64,000 nt of DNA, taken from the NCBI GenBank assembly GCA_006386115.1, contig VFIW01000026.1:427553-491552 (forward strand). Direction: 5' to 3'. The translations under genes were made by a program, and so were the position numbers. The notes beneath the pieces were generated by a model, which saw only the letters and a program-made list of their open reading frames with translations, was not told the DNA's origin and made no database searches. Below, in pieces: positions 56,478 through 64,000 of this stretch. The stretch's first letter is position 1; each line of letters starts with the position of its first letter. Source of the stretch: Globisporangium splendens (Eukaryota > Oomycota > Peronosporomycetes > Pythiales > Pythiaceae).

Positions 56478-59310
56478 TTATTCTTTATTCTTTATAAGGT
56501 GAGGTATATTTAGGTTCATCTTCGTGACCTACAATATCCATTCTCCTACCTATTCTTCATTGCGAATTTCATCTAGGAGTGTAAATGTGTCTACAGCGCG
56601 GTTTGCAATAGATCACTTCTGAATGCTAAATAATCTTTGACCAGGATGGCATGTTCTCTTGGTCCTATGTGAGGCTGCCTTGTGTTGTCCAATGACCTTG
56701 GGTCTTCCGAACTTCTCATAAGCCAATGCATGACGTCGTTGTCAAGATCCTGGGTGAGATTGTTGAAAGCAGCTCTTTGAGTTGGGAAGTGAACCTGCGT
56801 TGAGGTTCTGGTGTCCATGGCTAGGTTGGCGGCTGAGTCCGCCATCTTGTTGAAGGCACGGTAGTGATGGTACCATCCTCGGATGTCGATGCAATCCGCG
56901 AGTCGTCGACTTGTCTGGTATAAACGTGCCAATCGGTGCTGTCGAGGGGACCGATGCATTCTCTGTTGGGAGATAATGAGTGCACTGTCTCCAATCACGT
57001 ACAACGGTTCGAAGTGACTGCGTTGGGCTTCTCGGAGTCCATGTATGAGACCCCAGTACTCGGCAAAGTTGTTGGTCGTGTCCTTCCTGCTATTGGCCAT
57101 GCTGGCGGTCCAAATTAAACTGGCTGTGTGCGAGTCCTTATGGACACGCACGATGATGGATCCAGTCCCTCCTGGTCCTGGATTGCCGCGTGATCCACCA
57201 TCGAAAAACAACAGGTAAACGCCGCGAGTATCATTTGGAGTCAAGGGGATGGCGTCTGTTTGGCTGAGAAAGCAGTCGACATATGCCTTGAGAACTGCTG
57301 CAACCGTGTGACCGTCAGAGTCTCCAGCTTGCGCTTCAGCGAGTCGTGTGAGGTTTCGCATTCCTGCCTCTAATCTGGTCATCATGATCGCCATCTCAGC
57401 AGTCGATTTGATTGGATCCGAATCCATGCGTCGCAGATGCGCACACCAAATGGCATGTATGAGCGACGCGCTCATATATCGCCACAGCATGTGTGCGACG
57501 GGATAGAGATGATCTTGGAGATGTTCATTGGAGAACTTGTGTCCGATAATGTGTCTCTTGATCGTGGTCCATGCATGCCTTGGAGTATCTGGTAGATCCA
57601 GACTGAAGATCCAGATTTCGGGGTCGTGACCAGGAGTGATTCCGATCTTCGCCCATAGCGCATAAAAGTAGTTCCACACGAGTCTGGCTTTCGGACACTC
57701 CCAGAGTAGATGTTGAACAGAAGATTGGACAACTTGGGAACATTCGGGATTCGAGCAGGACAGATCAGCTTTCTCATAGTTCCACATGGAGAGTCGGTTG
57801 GCTTTCAGCCGGAGAAGAGTCTGGACCGTATAAGCAGTAATCCCTGGGATGTTGTGTAATTCGCTCCATTGGATTAATTGCAGTCCTGGCCACAGAGATC
57901 CTGCTGTATGGACAGCTTTGTTGACTGCTGCATCTCGAGTATCTTTGCCAATTTGTGTCCTCGTTGCTGCAACTTGTTGCCGATAGAAAGATCTGGTCGT
58001 ATTGTATCGTCCGTTGCCACCCCATAGTTGCACGATTCTTGTGAAGCGTGGATGTGCATGGAACGACACCTTCTGCCCGTTCAAGTCTCTTGTTGGCATG
58101 ACGTCACAGTCCGTTGCGGAGTGAACTGTATGCGTAGCTTTGACTAGGGTCGTGTCGACGTGGGTCAGAGTTGCTTCACTGGTGTGCAGATGCCATTCGT
58201 GGTTGTAATGACGTTGCCCGTTGTACAGCCGAAGCACATTTGCTTGCTGTGGTCGATACAGAAGCTGTGGGAAGTTGGATACCAACGTAGCGCATAACCG
58301 CTCGAGCGCTCGAATAGACGGCCGGGAGAATCCGGAGATTCCACATGTTGGGATGAAGTTAAGCACTCCTGGTCTTATCCACTCCCATCGAAGTATGTCA
58401 CCCAGTTGTGCTGTTCCAACTGATAATGATGTGTGAGCAAGCTTGTAAGGGGAGCCGTTGGAATCAAGAAGCCACCCATCTGCAGTCGAGGTCATGTATG
58501 GCAACCATTCTGCACAGAATGTCCCACGTAGTTTTCGTCCTTCAGCGATGATACCTGGAAGCCTGTCAGACATTTTAGAGCTGAGGTCGATCTGGAACAC
58601 ATCGCCGTCCCAATGAGTCTGCACAATTGTCGACTTGAAGTGCTCGTAACACCAACGTACATTATCACGTTCTCTGGGCTCGTAGGGTCGAGAATGGAGC
58701 GACGCACATAATGCTGCGCCAGTTGTCCACATGTTATCACGAAGCTGGAGTGGCCGCCTTGGAATTGCATCGAGCGGCGTGATGTACGTCGAAGAAGCCC
58801 TTGTGTTGTGCAGCAAGATTTCCCCGATGGCCTGATCGATGTGAGAGGTTGTGATTGTCCATTTGGAGACTGCTGTGGCACTCATCGTCATCAGCTCAGT
58901 TCTGATGTTGGGTACTGACAAGCCTCCATTCATTTTTTTGAGTTCAGCTTGTTCTTCCTTCATCCACGGTTTCGCAGGCTTACCATTCCTTGAGCCCCAG
59001 ACAAATTGTTTCACTAGGTCGTGTAGCTGATTGACAATAGCCGTAGAGGGCCAGGAGTGCCTGGCCACATAAAGCACTTTGGGTATGATGACGGCACTGG
59101 CAATTGCTGCGCGTTGGGCGACAGAGTGAGTTTTGAGACGCGCAAGTCGAAGTCTGACACGTAAGGCTTGGATGCACTTGGACCAGTTACTTGCATTCGA
59201 AGGCGTTTGTCCGACTTGGATGCCGAGGTAGCGGCAATGTTCCTCACGTTGTAGCACATGAATGTCACTGACTGACTCTTCGGTGGAGCTATATTCCTTG
59301 TTCAGCGGTT
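56478..59310 (-). mobile_element. 5'-truncated LINE copy B nested in copy A
   Basis: A 2,833-bp copy of the same LINE family, same orientation, inserted into the endonuclease reading frame of copy A. It begins within the reverse transcriptase (…NKEYSSTEESVSD) and ends in AAAGAATAAAGAATAA units (plus-strand TTATTCTTTATTCTTTATAAGG). It is flanked by a perfect 12-bp duplication. It differs from copy A by scattered single-base changes only, so both derive from a recently active source. Confidence 0.95.
56591..59257 (-). pseudogene. LINE B: open 3' part of the polyprotein
   Basis: An uninterrupted frame of 888 codons from the reverse transcriptase thumb (LQREEHCRYLGIQVGQ) through the zinc knuckle (CSNPECSQVVQSSVQHLLWEC) to a complete RNase H (FFDGGSRGNPGPGG…NKMADSAANLAMD). 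It lacks the endonuclease and the catalytic palm, so it cannot move on its own. It nevertheless shows what the intact family protein looks like where copy A is broken. The ATG at the right end is internal, not a native start. Confidence 0.9.
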
Positions 59311-59322
59311 AATCATCAGTCT
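59311..59322. repeat. Target-site duplication of LINE B, 5' side
   Basis: AATCATCAGTCT, identical to 56466-56477. Confidence 0.88.
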
Positions 59323-59888
59323 GTCGAAAATGTGAAAACCACGCGTTCAGATTGGCGTCGGATTTGGAGAGCCCCATCACATTCTGTGTGTGGAATCCAA
59401 CAGTTAGCTCATGGCGAGCATTGACTGTCGCACTGCGCCTTCTGGGTCGGTGGTTGTCACGACGAGCTTGAGTTGTGGGTTGATATGGTCGCAACGGTAG
59501 TCCATCGCCGGAATACGTTGATGTGCCTTGTATTCCACGCTGTACTTCCGCCGGAGAGACAGTTGAGCCATCTCCCCCTGCTCGCACTGAACTGCCACCA
59601 AGTACAGTGCGAGTTGAGGCACCATGGGTGCCTTTAGTTCTGATTGTGCCGCTGTTGGATCTCCAGCTCATGCTGGTGCGCCAATAGCGACCATGACGTC
59701 GTCGTGCCCACAATCGCATCAATTGCTGATTGAAGAGAAGACGAACGCCAATATTCTTCAGCTCGGGTTTCAGGCATAACGTGACCAACGGCTTCGTGCT
59801 TGGGGAACATGCTGGGCAGTAGAAGACTTATCACATTGAGAATTGCCCATTTATCTGGGTCAATGGGTCGCGAGACGGTCGCGGTCAA
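59323..59888 (-). pseudogene. LINE A: N-terminal part upstream of the nested insertion
   Basis: Two overlapping frames (59634-59888 and 59309-59788) suggest a frameshift or an ORF1-to-ORF2 overlap. The second contains an Arg/Ser/Gly-rich leader and then VGFHTQNVMGLSKSDANLNA, the first strand of the endonuclease, and stops in the inserted DNA right after RQTDD. Removing copy B and one duplication restores the frame into the SGSLDIVLLQETH segment near 56465. Confidence 0.8.
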
Positions 59889-59897
59889 TAGGCTATC

Positions 59898-59911
59898 ACA
59901 ACCGGTGTCAT
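59898..59911. repeat. Target-site duplication of LINE A, 5' side
   Basis: ACAACCGGTGTCAT, identical to 51315-51328. The AT-rich plus-strand ORF interrupted by LINE A resumes in frame here. Confidence 0.9.
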
Positions 59912-60089
59912 GATTGCCATGGATGGCAACAAAGAGGTGATGAGGCTAGTAAAAGATAATCAATTTACTATTGATACCATGTGAAACGGGATTCACTGAG
60001 AATGTCACTCCTGATATTTTTTTTCAAAACAGAATAACAATGCACTGAAGAAAGAAAGAAAAATAAATATGTTACCGTGTCAACATCCT

Positions 60090-60323
60090 CTAAGGTGTGT
60101 CATTATAACTTAATACGCTGCCAGACATAGCACGAAAGTGTCGCGACAGCTGTGTTGCAACCTCGGCTGCGATGTTTGCTTGCAACGAAGCGTTGCGCGC
60201 CTGCAGCCCCTCGTACTCAGCCGCGCGTTCTTTTGACTCGTTCGTCAGATAGCCGATCTGATGGCGTTGCCACTCAGCATCTGCTTGCAGCTTCGACACC
60301 TCGGCTTCGAGTCGCTCGACCAT
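60090..60323 (-). CDS. Gag-like coiled-coil fragment of an LTR retrotransposon
   Basis: A 77-aa frame from the ATG at 60323: MVERLEAEVSKLQADAEWQR, then NASLQANIAAEVATQLSRHF. It resembles the coiled-coil start of oomycete Ty3/gypsy Gag proteins and lies on the same strand just downstream of the candidate LTR (60381-60861), where Gag is expected. It stops after 77 codons with no protease or polymerase behind it, so it is a remnant. Its assignment rests on composition and position. Confidence 0.45.
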   Translation of the reverse strand: MVERLEAEVSKLQADAEWQRHQIGYLTNESKERAAEYEGLQARNASLQANIAAEVATQLSRHFRAMSGSVLSYNDTP

Positions 60324-60380
60324 TACTGTAATGGGCCACAACCAGCCATTACATGAAGGTGGATCTGTCCCCAGATTTAG

Positions 60381-60861
60381 TGTGTCACACACCACCTTCA
60401 GCGTGCATTGTGGAGACACAAATAACAAAGGGATTACGGTAAGACAGTCCCCACATGCACGTGTGACGTCATTCGATGACGTCACGAGTGTTCTCTGTGC
60501 TGATCAGTGCAGAATGTTGTTCTCATGTACTAATCAGTACAGAGCGATGACATCCATGTACTAATCAAGTACTGAGTGATGGTTCCTGCTTGGGAAACTG
60601 GACTGGCGACGAGACCGACGTGTCTCTGCCACCTGGAGTGAGTGGCGCGAGCCAATCACTTTGCAGGGATTTTAAACAAGACTTGAAGTTCAAGCTTCTA
60701 GAAGATCCCGTAGGTTCAACCTCAGTGTACCCAAGGTTTTATATATCAGATTCATAGGTTTTATTGTGTATGTTTAGGTTTTAGTTATAAAACCTGTAGG
60801 AGCCCTTGGGGTTCATTTGTAAGTAGCGACAGGAACCATAACCATTTTTAATTCAGTTGCA
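60381..60861 (-). repeat. Candidate LTR (481 bp)
   Basis: On the minus strand the segment starts TGCAACTGAAT and ends TGTGTGACACA, i.e. TG...CA. It contains a TATA-like GATATATAAAACC, a CRE-type palindrome and near-palindromic TGTACTAATCAGTACA sites. A gag-like frame follows on the same strand. No second LTR lies in the window and no clear tRNA primer site follows the end, so boundaries are tentative. Confidence 0.4.
60463..60485. promoter_or_regulatory. Double CRE palindrome (TGACGTCA x2)
   Basis: GTGACGTCAT, three bases TCG, then ATGACGTCAC: a perfect inverted repeat with 10-bp arms, each arm holding the bZIP site TGACGTCA. Inside the candidate LTR it would suit an enhancer element bound by CREB/ATF-like bZIP factors. 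Confidence 0.6.
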
Positions 60862-62547
60862 AATTTTCCTCCAAGCCCTCAAGTCTTCTTCCTCCCTCCA
60901 AGTCGGGAGATCGCTTCCTCTGGCACAAGCGTGTGTGCCGTGTTTGAGGGACTGTTGTGAACAGCGCCCTCTTACAATTACCCACTCGCTCGACTCGGAC
61001 ACCGCGGGGGTCGTGTTTCGCTTCTGCTTGCTGAGCAGCTCGTACAGATGCGAATGCAGAGCGACAAGATCCGATGGCGACGTAGACCCGATGGTTTCGC
61101 GCGACGACCCAGGATAGCACGATGGACACTCCACGTCAACAGGAACTGTACACGGGATCTGCTTCTTCATCGAGAGCGCGTGTATATTCATCGCGACACC
61201 AAGAACAGACTTGGAGTAGAACCTCTCTTCCCGGCCGCGGAGAGAGTTCTCGTACGCGTTGGCTTCCCGACTATTCGCATCAATGTACGCGTTCACAAAG
61301 TTGCACCATGCTTGGTAATGCCGAGGCGGCGCAACGGCCGGTTGCTGCTTGCCAAAAGCCGAGTAGAACTTGTTTCGAAAGAACAAATCCACGTAGTACA
61401 TCTCTTCGTACATGTCCGGGAGCACGAGCTGAGCGCGATAGATGCAGTCGGCACAGTACAGGCGGATGCCGAACACGAGTTTGCCTTCGCCACGGTAGCC
61501 GCGCTGGTCTGCTTGGTAGTCGACTAACCACGCGCGCCGAAACTTAGACAACTTCCCATGACGCGCGTCCATTTCTTGCAAGCCGAAACGTCGCACAGTG
61601 AACTTGGCGTTGATGTCTGGATACCTGACGACCACGAGTGCGTCGGACGGATTGCCACCGCGCTTCACCGGATACTCGTGTCGCGCTTTTCGTTTGGAAC
61701 GTCGTTTCACAAGATATTGAGCCCGTGCGACACAATACGGCGTCTGAGGTGGGCTGTCATATATACTTATGTCGCTGTTGTCATCTTCTGCGGTTGATGC
61801 TCTGGAAACAGCCGTCTCGTCGTATGACACCTCTTCATATATGCGGACCATGCTGCGCAAGCGCTCTTGTGACGAGTGCTCGTACTCTTCGACTAATTGC
61901 ATTGCTGCTTGCTCTTCGGCCAACCGCGCTGCTGCTTGCTCTTCCTGACGAAGCCGAAAGTCTAGCTCGGCAAGAAAGTCAATGTCGTACAGCGGCGACG
62001 TAGCCGTGAGTGGCGCAGAAGCGGGACGGGGTGGAGGCGTGGCAACTCCTTTCGACGGCGCAGTTACGGGTCGAATGACTGGAGCAGTTGCGCGGGGTGC
62101 GGGATCGTCCACGAGCTGTGTGGCGACTAACCATGGTGCAGTGTCGCACGCAGTAGACGGCGCGGCCGTGCGAGGCACAAACACGGGCAGTAGCGCGGTA
62201 GTACGAGGCGCGGTCTGGATAGGAGGCGGGGACACGGGGGGCGCTGTAACAAGCGGAGTCGTGGTCGTAGTCGCCGAAGCGGGGGTCGGGGGGGGGATAC
62301 GAGGCTCGCTCGTTGCTTGCGAAGAATCTGACGTGTCGGGAAATACGTCTGTGTCGCTCTCATTCGCGCACGAAAGCACATTGGTCTGCGTCAACGCATC
62401 GCCCTGATCAAACAATGAATCCACATCGATTGACCGCGGTTGAATACGAGACACTGGCGCAGGACGTGGGGTCGTCTCGAGATCGCTGATGTCGTCATTT
62501 AGAAGGGAACAATGAATCCACACCGTGTCCGCTTCATCATCTGACAT
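60853..62547 (-). CDS. Unknown 564-aa protein, probably truncated at its C-terminus by the LTR
   Basis: Starts at the ATG at 62547 (MSDDEADTVWIHCSLLND). The first 230 residues are disordered and rich in Pro/Thr/Ala (repeated TAPxx motifs). Then comes a Glu/Ala coiled coil (RLRQEEQAAARLAEEQAAMQ), and a folded-looking basic and aromatic core (about 290-500): DALVVVRYPDINAKFTVRRF, FRRAWLVDYQADQRGYRGEG, YCADCIYRAQLVLPDMYEEM and PSCYPGS with scattered Cys pairs. I do not recognise the core. The last codons (ATT TGC AAC TGA) are already in the candidate LTR, so the native 3' end is missing. No signal or membrane segment. It may be a subtelomeric multigene-family or mobile-element protein; this is a guess. 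Confidence 0.55.
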   Translation of the reverse strand: MSDDEADTVWIHCSLLNDDISDLETTPRPAPVSRIQPRSIDVDSLFDQGDALTQTNVLSCANESDTDVFPDTSDSSQATSEPRIPPPTPASATTTTTPLVTAPPVSPPPIQTAPRTTALLPVFVPRTAAPSTACDTAPWLVATQLVDDPAPRATAPVIRPVTAPSKGVATPPPRPASAPLTATSPLYDIDFLAELDFRLRQEEQAAARLAEEQAAMQLVEEYEHSSQERLRSMVRIYEEVSYDETAVSRASTAEDDNSDISIYDSPPQTPYCVARAQYLVKRRSKRKARHEYPVKRGGNPSDALVVVRYPDINAKFTVRRFGLQEMDARHGKLSKFRRAWLVDYQADQRGYRGEGKLVFGIRLYCADCIYRAQLVLPDMYEEMYYVDLFFRNKFYSAFGKQQPAVAPPRHYQAWCNFVNAYIDANSREANAYENSLRGREERFYSKSVLGVAMNIHALSMKKQIPCTVPVDVECPSCYPGSSRETIGSTSPSDLVALHSHLYELLSKQKRNTTPAVSESSEWVIVRGRCSQQSLKHGTHACARGSDLPTWREEEDLRAWRKICN

Positions 62548-62677
62548 TGGATCGAGGGAGCCTTCACGCCTACGCCACGGTCCCCGCAGTGCTTGCGCGC
62601 TTGAACGAAAAAGAAAGACTGGCTAGCGTGGAAGAAACCAGGCGTTCGCGCGTCCACAAAAATCGGTTTTTTTAAAT

Positions 62678-62705
62678 TAAACCCTAAACCCTAAACCCTA
62701 AACCC
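62678..62705. repeat. (TAAACCC)4 interstitial telomeric repeat
   Basis: Exactly four units of the CCCTAAA telomere motif on the plus strand, 130 bp upstream of the minus-strand gene's ATG. It is the reverse complement of the arrays at 62756 and 63935. Confidence 0.95.
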
Positions 62706-62755
62706 TTGTCGTCGTCGTCACTCTTCCTTTTGGGAGTCCAAATAATGCATGTTAT

Positions 62756-62790
62756 AGGGTTTAGGGTTTAGGGTTTAGGGTTTAGGGTTT
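62756..62790. repeat. (AGGGTTT)5 telomeric repeat, first
   Basis: Exactly five units, followed by AGATGCTGTCCCGTTTGAAA and ACTAGCCACAC. Confidence 0.95.
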
Positions 62791-62818
62791 AGATGCTGTC
62801 CCGTTTGAAAACTAGCCA

Positions 62819-62841
62819 CACAAATTTCGTAGAAATTTGTG
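62819..62841. repeat. Perfect hairpin, 10-bp arms
   Basis: CACAAATTTC, loop GTA, GAAATTTGTG, immediately after the shared ACTAGCC sequence of the subtelomeric unit. Confidence 0.85.
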
Positions 62842-63337
62842 GGGGTATGTTTTCAACTACGGGCAGCATCTCGGCGAAAACGAGAAATCTGCCGAAATTG
62901 TAGTTTTTGAGATATTACGAAAAAACCGAAAAAATGTCGCATTGCGCAAAAACTAGCCACACAATCTTTCTTAAACTTCAACCATCGTTTTCTACGCCAT
63001 TGAAAACCCCATATCCGAAAGTTTTAGAAACGAGAAGTTTTTGGTGCCGAGCTATCGCCATCCATTCAAATTTGCAATGTACTGGATTAGGATATATCGA
63101 AAGTATTGACTTCTGCTATATCGAGTACTGAGTTAGGCAATGTGTAAAGTACTGATTTAAGCTATCAAAATGTAATGTTTTAGGACATCTTGATCTCTTG
63201 ATTTATGACATATATTATGTACTGAAGTAAGCCATCTTGAGCAATGTTTTAGCATATAATACGCATTGTTTGCGCTCCCAAATGGAGCAATGACAGCGAC
63301 GACAAATCATTTGGTCCTCGTGTATTGCGTGGACATT
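62842..63337. other. Interior of the subtelomeric unit, non-coding
   Basis: AT-rich DNA with diverged short repeats around TACTGAxTTAxGCxATC (63120-63230). No gene seen; frames here are shorter than 75 codons and without features. Confidence 0.5.
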
Positions 63338-63550
63338 CTGATTGGTTTCTTTGTGAATCATGCAGCGTGCGACACAGACATAAGTCGAACGTGTGCAAAA
63401 ACACGCAGTTGAAGTTGCCTCTGATTGGCTGGTTTATAAATCATGCAGCGTGTGACACAGACAGAAGTTCAACCTGAGCAAAAATACGCAGTTGAAGTTG
63501 CATCTGAATGGCGACAGTGGACATGGTGAAGCGTGTGACACAAACAGAGG
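63338..63550. repeat. 83-bp tandem repeat, 2.5 copies
   Basis: Copies start at 63338, 63421 and 63504 with CTGATTGG/CTGAATGG, and share ATCATGCAGCGTGYGACACAGA and ACGCAGTTGAAGTTGC. The third copy decays after about 45 bp, just before the ORF at 63605. Confidence 0.88.
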
Positions 63551-63586
63551 ATATGACAATGCGAAAGTTTTCTTCTTCTTCTTTTA

Positions 63587-63603
63587 TTCATTTCCCAATT
63601 CGC
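63587..63603 (+). promoter_or_regulatory. Oomycete-type initiator ahead of the ORF at 63605
   Basis: TTCATTTCCCAATTCG fits the combined initiator/flanking region pattern of oomycete core promoters (YTCAYTYNNNWTT). It lies directly upstream of the ATG after a CTT-rich tract. Confidence 0.5.
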
Positions 63604-63604
63604 G

Positions 63605-63943
63605 ATGGAAAGCAACAAGTACTCTCAAGTGGCGGAAGCCTTTATACCCGACCGTGTCGACATCGACTACGTCGAGATAACCGGCCCGCCGTCATGCCTC
63701 GAGGTCATCTCTCGTGCCGAGTTCACTGTCGGGACGTTCAAGCGCGACCTGTCGAAGCGAAGCGGCCAATACCTTCTGCTGGCATACCAACCGGGGTATG
63801 TGTATGTGAAGGTTACTGAAGAGCAACGAATGGACATCGTCTTTGATTTGAGCGTTCGCTTTGGTGTGATTCTCGATCCAAGTCCTGATCCGACGGTTCT
63901 TCTGAAGAGCGTGTCAATAAGAGTTGTCTCGTCTAGGGTTTAG
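63605..63943 (+). CDS. Hypothetical protein ending in telomeric repeat, probably truncated
   Basis: A 112-aa frame, MESNKYSQVAEAFIPDRVDI, with coding composition throughout (RAEFTVGTFKRDLSKRSGQY, LLLAYQPGYVYVKVTEEQR). The last codons before the stop lie in the beginning of the (AGGGTTT)5 array at 63935, so the original C-terminus is gone. No signal peptide, membrane span or known domain. A good initiator-like element precedes it, so it may still be transcribed. Its location inside the 1,179-bp unit suggests it is multicopy. Confidence 0.5.
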   Translation: MESNKYSQVAEAFIPDRVDIDYVEITGPPSCLEVISRAEFTVGTFKRDLSKRSGQYLLLAYQPGYVYVKVTEEQRMDIVFDLSVRFGVILDPSPDPTVLLKSVSIRVVSSRV

Positions 63944-63969
63944 GGTTTAGGGTTTAGGGTTTAGGGTTT
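63935..63969. repeat. (AGGGTTT)5 telomeric repeat, second
   Basis: Same length and same right flank as the array at 62756-62790. Confidence 0.95.
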
Positions 63970-64000
63970 AGATGCTGTCGCGTTTGAAAACTAGCCACAC

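Larger units (their letters stand above)
51329..59897 (-). mobile_element. Non-LTR retrotransposon (LINE), copy A, carrying nested copy B
   Basis: A target-primed element on the minus strand bounded by a 14-bp target-site duplication. In 5'-to-3' order (right to left): an N-terminal coding part (59323-59888), the nested copy B (56478-59310), the endonuclease and reverse transcriptase (52873-56465), then a zinc-knuckle domain and RNase H (51437-52872). The 3' tail is made of TAAAGA-type units. No separate gag-like ORF1 is seen, and only about ten bases precede the frame at the 5' end, so copy A is probably also 5'-truncated. Without copy B it measures about 5.7 kb. It is dead: one nonsense codon at 52873-52875, one base lost at 52300/52301, plus the nested insertion. 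Confidence 0.93.
62756..64000. repeat. Start of a subtelomeric repeat with 1,179-bp period
   Basis: The five-unit telomeric array plus the following ~32 bp (AGATGCTGTC, C or G, CGTTTGAAAACTAGCCACAC) recur at 63935-64000, 1,179 bp later and with the same number of units. Only one full period is in the window. The motif AAAACTAGCCACACAA also occurs once more near 62948. The interior holds the hairpin, AT-rich diverged short repeats (63060-63260), the 83-bp repeat and the ORF at 63605. Confidence 0.8.

Noticed and set aside
62678..62790. Telomere-telomere fusion point
   Set aside because: The arrays are oriented CCCTAAA then TTTAGGG, the reverse of the order a head-to-head end fusion would leave.
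1..64000. CRISPR arrays, bacterial operons, riboswitches
   Set aside because: No short regularly spaced repeats with unique spacers; genes have spliceosomal introns and eukaryotic families.

Overview
The window looks like part of an oomycete nuclear chromosome. Genes are GC-rich and tightly packed, with short introns: donors GTACGT, GTGCGT or GTAAGT, acceptors YAG, and branch sites of the CTAAT/CTAAC type. Other hints are secreted Thr-rich 'mucin-like' proteins, a temptin-like secreted protein, WRKY19-type zinc-finger repeats, and TTTAGGG-type telomeric repeats near the right edge. I cannot name the species. All exon structures were read by hand from frame, splice signals and family knowledge. 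Many ORF-like stretches begin at GTG or TTG; I moved starts to the best ATG.

Region 1 (1-12.6 kb) holds surface and secreted genes in sparse DNA: two tandem paralogous type I membrane proteins with glycine-zipper tails, one short hypothetical ORF, and a ~1,400-residue Pro/Thr/Ser repeat protein with signal peptide and C-terminal membrane anchor. The last has a short, heavily indel-damaged patch that looks like consensus error. Region 2 (12.7-39.6 kb) is a dense housekeeping block: CDP-diacylglycerol synthase, a small ER-type membrane protein, an LRR protein, a PX-domain protein, dolichyldiphosphatase, BTAF1/Mot1, PUS10, a mirror-symmetric zinc-ribbon/SH3/LIM protein, an MLF-like protein and an NMA111/DEG7-type protease. 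Two divergent pairs (dolichyldiphosphatase/BTAF1, 90 bp apart; PUS10/SH3-LIM, 336 bp apart) must share promoters.

Region 3 (39.8-50.7 kb) mixes genes and relics: a PHD-finger protein, a truncated Cys-rich surface-type protein, an old LINE RNase H fragment, a dead PIF/Harbinger transposase, a temptin-like protein, a WRKY19-like zinc-finger gene with a homopolymer frameshift, and a five-exon Qc-SNARE. Region 4 (50.9-64 kb) is repeat-rich and probably subtelomeric. A LINE (copy A, 51329-59897) landed in an AT-rich ORF with a 14-bp target duplication. A younger, 5'-truncated copy B of the same family (56478-59310) then inserted into A's endonuclease with a 12-bp duplication. To the right lie a gag-like fragment with a candidate LTR, an unknown 564-aa ORF whose 3' end runs into that LTR, and interstitial telomeric repeats, two of which sit exactly 1,179 bp apart as parts of a duplicated unit.

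There is no obvious operon-like system. The most unusual items are the symmetric SH3/LIM architecture, the nested LINE history that can be dated step by step, and the telomere-repeat-bearing 1,179-bp unit.
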